DNA of 64,000 nucleotides, taken from assembly GCA_045837725.1 (NCBI GenBank), contig JBEWZL010000300.1, positions 1 to 64,000 of the forward strand, in the 5' to 3' direction. Positions 9,501 to 19,659 of the stretch are shown here, one piece after another. Source of the DNA: Vermamoeba vermiformis. Its lineage: Eukaryota > Tubulinea > Echinamoebida. The notes beneath the pieces are model-generated. The model was not told the origin of the DNA. It worked only from the letters and a program-made list of their open reading frames with translations, and ran no database searches. The number at the start of each line of letters is the position of its first letter. The first letter of the stretch is position 1. The position numbers were made by a program, and so were the translations under genes.

Positions 9501-11723
9501 AAAACGATATAGATACCTTGTTGCAAATAATCGAACATATCCCGATCTTTGTCCTTCGGGAAAAAGAAGCCAAATGCATAAGAACAGCTCAAAATTTGTC
9601 GACAAAGGACCAACTGACTGGCTGCCTCCAAGCCGTACTCGAATAAAGGGTTCTTGTACCTTTGCAAGGTATTATACAGCACTTTGACCATTTTCTCCGC
9701 AAATATTTTTGATTGTTGATGATTTTCGTAGCGAATCACTAAAAGCGATTAGCAAGCATTACAAAAACAACGAAAACTTACAGTGGTGGTTGTAAAACGC
9801 TGAATCGTCCATTTTTCTCTTGGTCTCGTCGTCGTACGACACAAGAACTCGCCCTTTGGGACGATTGCAGACATAGAAACCCGCGTGGTCAGTCCACGGA
9901 CCATTGCACACCCAACAGAATTCATACTTGCAGCGCTACAACTAGAGTTAGACTTTAATTCATAATGAAATCTGACATACACGGCACGTCATATGATTGC
10001 AGCCTTCGTTCTTTTGAATAAACCTAAACATGTCCGTCAATAGCGGCAAGTGCAACGTGGAAACTTACACTTTACATTTTGGGCAGAGTTTTGTGTTGGT
10101 TCTTAACCACGCCAAACTCTTCTCTTCATCCAATCGTGACGACTTGGTGAAGTCAGCTAGCATTTGGCATGTTGCTGGCGCGTGCGTTTCCCTGCAAATT
10201 AATCAACACATGGCTTAAAATATACTAACGTACGTGTTGCACTCGAAGCAGAAGGCATAGCCACACGAGCACTTTGCGTAGTTGTTGTACAAAAACTCCG
10301 ACTTCACGACGCAAGAGTAACGGCAATACTTTCCAGGGCACCAGCGAAGGTAGGGATTGCAGTCGACATAATTCTAATTACGTTAATATGAGAATACATT
10401 ATTTTCCTCTTGCCTTCAATAACAGAATGGAGTACATATTGTACGTTGGCTTATCCACTAACTGCTTCACGATATCCTGACCAATCACTGTTTTGCAATT
10501 GTAACCAGGGCAAGTAATGTCGTAGCTGCGACCCTCGTCACGGATTTTGAGTGTCACATAAGAGCGATAGCAATCTAAAGACATTAGTAAATTTACTAAA
10601 CGTGCGCTAAATTGAATATTACCCTTGCAAAACGCGTGGTTACAGGTTTCTAAGAATACGATGTCGTCTGGCTCCAAGTCATCCGTCATGCATAGCTCGC
10701 AGGAGGAAATAGGAACCGACGAACTCTTGTTGAGCGCTGAGATATTCAAGCCAGCCTCTTCTAACGTTTCTTTTGGAAATGATAGGTAGCGAGCCATAAC
10801 CCTGCAAGTGTTAAGCGTGTATCAGCATTATGTAATCTTACTTATCGGACCGCCACTTAAAGTGGTTTAACAACATTTGGGCTACTCCTCTTGGCACGGA
10901 GAGTACTTCGGTGAGCTAATCGACAGTGAGCCAGTGACAATTACGCATGGGTTAGGGTTCAACTCACCTTTAATACGTCCTCTTGTTGAATTTGAACGAG
11001 TTCTTCGGGGCTGTAAGAAACAGAATCTATTTGTGGACGATCGGGGATCTCTCGACTAGCCAAAAGAGGCTTCTCCGACGATTCAATCAACTCGTTGCCA
11101 GAAAAATTACAGAAAGCCAGAGGAACGGGTTGTTCATCGACTGGCTGCACGACTATTACCTCTGGCTGCTCCAAAGCTATTAGAATATTGTCGCAATAAA
11201 TATTGGCGGCTACCTTTGGAGCAGGAGACTGCGAACTTTCCAAGATCGGATCTGATTGCTCTTCGTTCATCGTTCTATTAACGTTTACATGATTATCCGC
11301 GAGCCAATCTTGAGCAAACGTTAACAAGTCAAAAATCATTACTGAACCAATGAGCTCTTCTGCCTAAAAAGACTACTAAGTAAACGTTATGAATAGACTG
11401 CGTTTACCTTATTTGCCATCGCACTTTGTAAATTGCTGATAATTTTTCCATCCAATAATACTTGTATCGATGGCACTTCGTTAGGATAAGCATTGCCACG
11501 TGTAATCGTGATGCACACTAAATTCAAAAAAATTGAAATTTAATTTTTAAAATAACTGAGCTGATTGTTCAAAGATTGGAAGAAAGCCAAAAATCATACC
11601 ATTCAATAACTGATTTTGTGGCACATTATAATTGTAAATACACTCGCGATCAGATCCAAACTGAATTTCATCGTTGTAGATCGCTAATAAAGCTTCGTTT
11701 TCGAGGGCTATCTCCGCGTCCAT
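6587..11723 (-). CDS. RWD-RBR(Ariadne)-RCC1-BTB-BTB-BACK fusion protein, probable ubiquitin ligase
   Basis: Twenty-three exons join in one frame to 1369 codons including stop; every junction was checked for phase. Order: RWD (aa 1-100, starting MDAEIALENEALLAIY); acidic linker; Ariadne-type helical segment (about 200-236); RING1 from Cys269; IBR; RING2 with CPKC and catalytic-type Cys444 in the NEGCNHM motif (codon at 9999-10001); Ariadne-like tail (about 500-610); RCC1 repeats (about 755-1000); BTB (about 1085-1185); second BTB (about 1200-1300); BACK to the end. RBR ligases pass ubiquitin through the RING2 cysteine, BTB-BACK proteins usually dock on cullin-3, and RCC1 propellers bind partners. 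One uninterrupted exon (8878-9469) carries both the Ariadne tail and the first RCC1 strand, so the fusion is not a splicing artefact. The intron at 10413-10374 appears to be GC-AG. Substrate unknown. Confidence 0.9.
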
Positions 11724-11972
11724 TTCTAAATAAATATGCTTTCAATATTGCTTTACAATCAACTTGGCATTGTAGCTAGGCCATGATTTTCTGGTTAAAA
11801 TCGCCAATCTATTGAAGTTGCAACAACTCCGATTCGGTCAAGGGAGGATAACTGGCTGCGCCAAATGAGACCGGCTGAAACATTTCGTTATACCGATGGA
11901 CGTCTCGACTTCTAGCTCTCACATGGAATTAATATTTCTATTTGTTTATTTACAGCTTAAATATACGAAAAC
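11724..11972. other. intergenic, upstream of the RBR fusion gene
   Basis: A 249-bp gap between the start of the RBR-RCC1-BTB gene and the stop of the DUF1206 gene, both on the minus strand. It must hold the promoter of the first and the 3' end of the second. No clear TATA box was seen. Confidence 0.4.
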
Positions 11973-13059
11973 TTATTTGGGGAGAACCTTGGTGTGCTTA
12001 AGGAAGTCCTTGTATTTCGCTAAGATAATGGAGAAGACACCGAAGCAGATCAACAAGATGGAGATCAAGAACAGCCAAACCTTGCCACCCGGGTTCCGTT
12101 GCAACTCCAGCAAAGCACCTGAATAAGCTACATCAGAGAACGAACAAGAAAGGACGAAAAAGATATGTTAACTTACCACCAAGACCGAGGTTGACAAGCT
12201 GGTGATCACCAGCCACTTTGAAGTACAAATACGCGAGCAAAAAGTAAGTTATCGCTCTGCCAACGTAACCTAAGTAGCCCAAAACCATAACAAGACGGCG
12301 GGCCCAAAGAGGGATCTCCCATTCCTTTAATTGTTTGCGGAACTTGCCTCGGATCGCGTTTTTAAGTTGGAAAGCCCCAGAGAGGGTGAATAAAATACCA
12401 AAAATGATGAAGAAGGCAATACCTCCAGGAGCGTTCAGAATTTTGGCGCTCCAGCTATTCCCCGGACCACCACTGCCACCAGAAACACCACTACCACGGC
12501 CAGTCAAACTGAGAACAACGGATGTAGCAAAGTAAGCGTAGAGGAAAGCAGACCAGATGGGAAGCAAACGATAAGTCAAGATTCTCTTCCATCTTTTCTT
12601 GTTCGGGTCATCTGAAATGCCACTAATTGCTTCGTACAAACGCCACAAGGCGTAGGCGTAAAGTCCAATAATAAGGATCCACAAGATCCATTGACCGCTG
12701 GGCTGACCAGCCAATACTTTTAAATCGATTAGCGACCCGGACAGTACATTTTTATCGTCAAAACTTACGTTCAACGACACCATTCTTGTCGGGAGTAGGT
12801 GCGGTATTACTCCAGCAAGCTGTCATTGCCAAAGCCTAAAACCAATTAGCTTCTATCACTTGAAGCAATACTGTAGAATACTTACACCAATGATGATGTA
12901 AATCACACCACGAGTAATGTAGCCGATCCGGCCGAAAGCACGAGCCCAACGAGGGTTAATCTTTCGTTGCACTCGAGCATCATTGCGGTCCATAGCTTGA
13001 GCAGCTTCGTGGCCTGCTCCTTTAACTTTCTGCACGGCATCACCTGCGTTATCTACCAT
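11973..13059 (-). CDS. DUF1206-type multi-pass membrane protein
   Basis: Four exons (12886-13059, 12769-12835, 12177-12716, 11973-12127) join in frame to 311 aa. A charged N-terminus (about 40 aa) is followed by three repeats, each of two membrane helices, that start with the motif GR(I)GYITRGVIY or a variant (GYxGRAITYFLLAY in the last). This triple repeat is the DUF1206 pattern, known mainly from bacteria and some protists; its function is unknown. A Gly-rich loop lies between the first helices of repeat two. The short basic C-terminus ends KHTKVLPK, which might face the cytosol. Bacterial origin by transfer is possible, but three introns show long residence. Confidence 0.85.
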
Positions 13060-13758
13060 GTTTGTTGTTCGTTGTTGTTTTGTTGAGTTGAATGAAGCTG
13101 ATGAAGAAAGAATTAATTTAAAGTGCGCAAATAACAATTCTACTGGAATCGTACCGAAGATATCTTGCATATTTCAACAAATTGCGCATTCACAGGCCTT
13201 GCAATACTCAAAAAGGAATCGGTATAACGAGGTGCCGATCTGTTGGCCGGAAGTGCCCCGTGTTTGCACCGGAAATCGAGCTCGATTAATGAGTTTACTG
13301 ACATACTCGACAAGGTCTTCGCCATGCTGTCTCAACTATCGGCAACTACTGCGAAGAGAGGTTCATTCGGCAGGTTCTTCGAGAAATTTCACGTAAAAAG
13401 CTCGGGCCAACTGTCATCCTGTCGTAAATCGGCACTGCCATGATGCGTTATCTATGATCATCTTTCAAAAAATCACATCATCTTTGTTCACCGGTTATTT
13501 AGCTGATTTTCTGGAAGTACTAAAATTAACACAGATTTTTTTGCGATATAAAAATTAAATTAATTATTGCGGTGTCTAAAATTATATTTGCAATAATTTT
13601 GCGTCCCTGCTCCGCAATATTACCAAAAAATTGGCATGGAATTAGATTGTAAATTAGACTCAATGCGAATCCTAGCAGCAAATCTCGACCGAGCTTACGG
13701 CATACAGATCAAACGAAACCTACTTTACTTTTGTGGTAATATACAAGCAACGCCGTGA
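13060..13758. other. intergenic, about 700 bp
   Basis: Lies between the DUF1206 gene start and the stop of the NACHT/TPR gene, both minus. Forward and reverse frames of 60-112 codons occur but have no splice partners and no recognisable domains. The part near 13450-13750 is AT-rich. No RNA gene seen. Confidence 0.4.
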
Positions 13759-16700
13759 TTACTGGTTCAACATTTTTTCTTGCTCGAGCTTCAACTGAGC
13801 TAATTTGGCTTGGTACTTCTGCGCTTCGTCAATACGTCCTTGGCGTTCATATAGATCCGCAAGATTCTTGTAACGATTGAGCACGTGAGGATGGTAATTA
13901 CCGAGCGTTCTTTCAGAGATCTCAATTGCTTTTTTAAACATTGGCTCCGCCTTAGTATAATTAAACTGATTTTTGTATACTTGAGCCAATCTACACAACG
14001 AAAATCAGTACGTGCCAAGCGCAGATCTAAATTGATCAAAAATTACCCGTTCAAATTCTCCGCGACTTCGGGGTGTTCTTCGCCAAATAATCGACGATTA
14101 ATCTCAAGAGCACGCAAGTATAACTTTTCAGGCCCTTCGTAATCATACCGGCCTAGACAAAATGTGTTTAGTAACTTTGCACCGGTAAAAAAGCAAAATT
14201 TACCTTGTTTTCGATAAGCTTCCGCCAAATAGTTGAGAGTTAGAGCAACTTTTTCGTGATCTTTACCAAAGTTCTTTTCGAAAATAGCAAGAGCTTGTTT
14301 ATGCAACTCGATACCTTTGTCTAAGTCGCGTCTAGATTGAGCGAGGACGATGGCAAGACTAGCGTGCAAGTGTCAAAAAAAGGTACGTAACTGAGTGTAT
14401 TATTGTGCAAAGACATACCCGTTCAAATTGCCCGCAACAAGCTCGTGTTCCTCGCCGAATAACTTCTTGTTGATGTTCAGAGCTCTTTCGTAGGCAGCCC
14501 ACGATTTATCCCAGAGCTTCAATTTGCGATACACCACACCAAGGTTGTGCACGTAAAGAGCAACCTTGGGATGCTCAGATCCGTAAACCTTTTCGATAAT
14601 TGAAAGAGATCTGCTGTAGAAAGCTTCGGCCTCGTCGTATCTACCGCGCTTCTTTGAAATCATGCCCAACGCGTTCAAATTTTCACTGACCTCAGGATGA
14701 TCCGCACCGAGATACATCTCGTTCAAGCGTAAAGCCCTGGCAATTATTAGAATTGCAATCGAGAACAATTTCAGCTCATACCTCTTGTAAAGCTCGGTAG
14801 CAGCAGTGTACTTCGCTTGGATCGAGTAAACATCAGCCAGGTTGTTCGCAAAGGAGGCGATCTTGTTGTGCTCTGGATCGAATACTTGCTCGATGATGTC
14901 GATAGCCCGCTTAATGTGCTCTATAGCTAGATCGTACTCTCCTCTATGCTTTTCAATCAATCCAAGAGAGTTCAAGTTCTCTGCAATTTCAGGATGAAGG
15001 TCCCCGAACTGCTTCGTGTTGAGCGCTAAACTGCGTTGATACCTGCCACGGTCATTAGTAAGGTCAGAGTAATATTATGATCTTACAGTTCATAGGCCGT
15101 TGAGCTCTTGCCGAGTTTACGCTCCACATCAGCCAAATCCGTACAGATCAGGGCAATTTTGATGTGATCGGCACCGTAAACCTTCTCTACGATATCCAGT
15201 GCTTGCAAGTACAATGGTTTAGCCTTTTCGTACTCTCCTTTCTTCTTCAGTACACGTCCTAAGCTGTCCAAATTTTCGGCCACACTCGGATGCATTTCGC
15301 CGTAAGCGTGACGATTGATGTCCAAGGCTTTAACATACAACTCCTCCGCATTATCGTACGAAGCTTGCTTTCGATAGATATCTGCAAGAGTTTGCATGTA
15401 CATGCCAACAGTGGGGTTGCTCGGTCCGTAGAAGCTTTCGGCAATCTTCGTAAAGATTAGTCCGGTTCGAAATCGTTTGAGAAAGTCATTACCTCGATAG
15501 CTTTTTTATATGCCAAGATAGCAGCAGCAAAGTTACCGCGCTTCTTGTTGATGAAAGCGATAAGCCAGATCGACTGAGCTGTAGTGGGGTGATTTTCGCC
15601 ATACAACTGCGTTCTCAGCACCTTAGTCTTTTCTGCATTTTGCAAAGCGACATCATAAGATGCTTGCTCGGCCTGTAGCGCTGCATAATCATACAAGAAG
15701 TTTGTATACTCCGCAGATTTTTCACCGAAATTTGACTTGAATACAGAATGCGCCATTTCGAAAACTACGAGTGCCTTATTTTGCAAGTCAGTACTAAACT
15801 ACTTAATGCTATCGACAACATACCTTTGAAGGATTTCCAGAGTCTCTCAAAAAGTTGGCAATTTTGTAGCTCAACAAAGCAAACTCGGTTGGCTTCGTGT
15901 ATTGCAATGCTTGAAGAGATTTCAAGTATAATTCTGGCGCTTCGGACAGAGCTTTTCGATAGTGTCAGAACTCGTCTAATATTGTATCTAAGTGCTTACC
16001 TTTGGTCATTTGCCAGTACTTCAAAAGCTGGTATTTGGTGAAGTCGTTGTAAATCATCTTGAACACCTCAATGTCAAGCAAGAACTGCTTCATTCTCGCC
16101 GCATCGTTGATGAACATCAAGTGAGATGGATACTCACTGACTTTACGTGGTGTCAGGGACTTCTCATGGAAGAAATTGGCAAGCAATCTATGGTAATGCG
16201 CTTCGGTAGCAGGGTCGTCCAAGTATCTCTCCTTAATTGCCTGAAGAACACTCTGGTGAGCAATTGAAAGCAGACCCGAAGTGTCAACAAGTGCGTCCTT
16301 CGCAGCATCCACGAAAGAACTCCAAGTGGCTTGCTGGGCTACATTGGTAATTCCGCTTAGCTCGGACTCCAAAAGGCCGTTGTTAGAACAGTAAATCAAG
16401 CACAAAACATCTTTCACGAACTGCTGTGTGAAGTCTTTCTCCCATTGAACAAAGATTTTCTGTGTTTGTCAGTTAACATGTCGATCGACTCGCGAATTTA
16501 AACTTACGTCTTTGAACAGCGAAGTCAAGTCTTTCGCGCGCAAAAGATCGACGATAAACAAAGTCAACTGGTCATACTCGCCAAAGACGCGAAGCTGGTC
16601 GAGTATAGCCACCAAGAACAACGGATTGGCCGTTTGCTTCGAGTCGACCAAGTGGAAGATTTGCTCATGACTCAACTTCTTGCTGAATCTGCTCAAGAAC

Positions 16701-18860
16701 GCTTCGATCAGTTGTCTCTTCTCTTGATTCTTCAACGAGTCCAACTGAGAATAGGAGGTGAGTTAAACTATACCCTACAGTTGCAACTAACTTACGACTA
16801 ACGAACTAGTCCAGCCTTTTCTTGCGCAGGTGTCATACATTGTAGATTCTGATGATACAGTAACGATGACACGCACGTTATTCGGGAATAAGCCAGGCAA
16901 CCAGAGCAGACTTTTTCCCTTATCTTCAATTTGATCGAGGCCATCGAGCACCACAACCTGCATAACACGGTTAGAAAACGCTGGATACGTTTCGCTTCAA
17001 CGTACTGTTCGTGTTTGACCGCTGCACAATGCAAGCCACTCAGACAAACTATGCATCAGCTCATCGGGATTGGATGGAATGTCTTTTACAATGTTGAATC
17101 GCTTCTTCAAGCAACCCAACACGTAGCGAAGCACGGTATTGACATCATTGTGTAACACTCCGATGAAGTCAACAACAATGCCATCGGCCAAGTTCTTTTT
17201 CTTCTGTTCGAGCCACCACGAACTAATGAGCGATGTCTTTCCTGAACCAAGAGGACCCGTAATAACGAGGGGAGTCGATGTATTAGATTCTATGTGCGAT
17301 TCGATTGTGCTAAAGTAATAAGGCTTTCCAATGTATAGATCTGCCTTGTCCAGGGCAATATCGTATTGTGCAGACAATTCACGATCTATTTCATCAAAAC
17401 CTTCGGCCTCATTCAGCGGGAAGTCACTGTGAAAGTTAGGGCGTAGCTAATATAACGCAGAAACTTACCGCTCGATCATAGCAGTCAAATCTTTTAAGAT
17501 CTGATCGGCGACTTGTTCGGGCGTGCGATAGTCTTTGCAAGGCAACTTGCTGTACTTGATCCGTGCTTTCAGATCAATTAACTTTGATCTTTCGTATTCG
17601 CTCTCGGGTTCATAATCTATTCAAACATTAATAAATAGTTGACTTACTACGGACTACGCACTTTTTCTTTCAATGATGTCAATACCGTGAAGGTATTCAG
17701 GATCTCGCAAGTAAAACAAGCTGTTCGTGCTGAGCTCGGGGTAGAACAACGAGCCATACAACATCTCAAGCTCGGTCACACTTCTGTCTGTGTAGGAGGC
17801 GAGCCAAGGATGCAGCTGTTGCGCTTCTTCAAAGCTCTGCCTATAAATAGCAATTTTGATTAATTACCAAATTTGGTCAAAACAGGATCATGACCATTTA
17901 AGGTGAATTTTGAATGCACTCAACGTTAAAATACTCACTGCAATACTTTGTCCATAATAGCTCTGTTTTGAGTCCAACCGTATCGTTCTCCGAGCAAACC
18001 AATCATGTAAGGACGACAGTGATCGATCTACCACGAGATTAATAAATGTATTGATGCACCCAATGGATATTCGCTTGCTCTATTAAACTTACCTCATTTA
18101 AACACAATGAAATAACTTTGCCTCCTGCGGACTCTTCGCTTGTGATACCCCATCTAAAATCTACCCAAAATTAATTATAAAATCGCAAATTAAAATTGAA
18201 TCACACTTACCAACATAAACAAAATTGACTTTGCGCTTCGCACAAACACGCTTGATCTCAGGGAAAACTTTTTTAACTAACAAGTTTCGCTCTTGCTGCA
18301 TATCCCTAAATAAATGTTAGAATACCTGAAACTGTTGTGCTTCTAAGGTATACACAGCCTTACTTAAACGTTGATGAAACAAACAGCTTGATATTTCGAG
18401 ATTTCTTGTTGCGTTCAGTTAACTCGCGAATGTGCTCGAATGAGGGTTTATCCACATATTCTACAGAAGATAGAACGGGTATCTCAGAACTACGTCCAAT
18501 GGATCCGCTGTTCTGTAACGAATCCGTGCCGAAACCTAAAAATAAAATTAAAGACCGATCTAGAAAATTTCCTTTTTAACAAAAGAAAGGAAATAATACG
18601 CAGATAACGTATGAGAACATTCGTGGTAATAGAAATAAATTTTTCAGATTGTCCCTTCAAATAAAATTCAAATTGTATTACTTGTTGAATTCCGTTTCAG
18701 GATCGTATGCAGACTTATTTGTGCACTTACTTCCACTGCTTGATAAATCAACTTCTTGCTCGAATCTTGCATACAGCTCGGTCTTCCTAGCTTCATAATC
18801 CTCTTGGAAGATAAATCCTGATCTAAATAAATCCTCTAGCTTTTCGAGCTCTCTTTGCAT
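13759..18860 (-). CDS. nephrocystin-3-like DUF4062-NACHT-TPR protein
   Basis: Many short introns (about two dozen exons); roughly 1,250-1,300 aa. The N-terminus is a short helical motif (LEKLEDLFRSGFIFQEDY) resembling SHOCT-like oligomerisation motifs. Next comes a DUF4062 domain (SSTFRDMQQERN, about 18330; FRWGITSEE, about 18150), then a NACHT NTPase with P-loop GPLGSGKT (17231-17257) and Walker B VVLDGLDQIED (about 16922-16960). The C-terminal third has about a dozen kinesin-light-chain-type TPRs of 42 residues, with the HPEVAENLN signature. The architecture matches nephrocystin-3-like proteins of amoebae and animals: an ATP-driven switch with a protein-binding tail. The start is the ATG at 18860; an 81-bp gap separates it from the oppositely directed zinc-finger gene, so they may share a promoter. 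Partners unknown. Confidence 0.85.
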
Positions 18861-18941
18861 GCTGATGCTTGCGTTGTGTCACCCTTTACGTAAAAATAAA
18901 TTAACAAGAACAAGAACAGGCCCACGAACAAAACTGTAAAC

Positions 18942-19615
18942 ATGTCCCTTTCTTTGTTGCCACTTTTTCTCGATCTTGACAACATGGCTAAGTGTGGGGC
19001 TTGTAACGCCTCCACCCAGGACTGTCACACACTATTTGCTTGCACAACATGCGCCGATCCGCACTTCTTACTGTGCGCATCTTGCGAGCCCATGTCAATG
19101 ACGTACCATCACTGGCGTCATAGTTTCCTTCTTATCGAAAATTATGATATCCAAAAGCAAACAAAGGCACCACATTTTATTGCGAATCTTATCACCAATA
19201 ATAAACTTAACGGTAAGCTGACAGATTTTACATCTGAAATTTGGTTGCCGGCTGCCCACCAAGCTTTTGAGGGCCCCAAAAAATATAATTTGCTTACTGC
19301 GTCTAATTTTTAATGGATTGACTTCCAGATGAGGCATACAACACTATTATCACGAAGAAACACAACCAAAAATGCGACTGTTGCTTAGGATCAATCCACG
19401 GCATTAAATATCAGTCGGTGCCTATTTCTACAACCGAGAAAAAAGTAAATTTGTGCGATTCTTGCTTTCACTTGCCTCATCGACAAGATGATCCCCAATG
19501 GTCCCAAATCTTTCTTTGGGTGAAAACAAGATCCTTATTCATGTTAACACAGCAACCTTTAAAGTCATTCCAGGCACGTAGTTTGTTTTACTGCTCGTCG
19601 TTGGACGTTAGCTAA
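18942..19615 (+). CDS. ZZ-like zinc-finger protein (may be the 5' end of the CLU gene)
   Basis: Two exons (18942-19212 and 19329-19615) give 185 aa. Residues about 18-66 carry C-x2-C, C-x2-C, C-x2-C pairs and HHWRHSF, close to a ZZ zinc finger. Exon 2 adds CDCC and CDSC pairs about 33 residues apart and probably binds more zinc. ZZ fingers usually bind proteins. An internal ATG at 18984 could also be the start. The 116-nt intron is longer than local ones. The stop lies only 44 bp before the ATG of the next gene, and the codons just upstream of that ATG are open, so the two may be one transcript or one protein. Confidence 0.6.
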
Positions 19616-19659
19616 ATTATTGACAGGCCGTCGATCTGAAGCAAGACATCGTTAATAAT

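Noticed and set aside
13058-13443. Forward frames upstream of the DUF1206 gene
   Set aside because: They overlap its start region in antisense, have no splice partners and look like chance frames.
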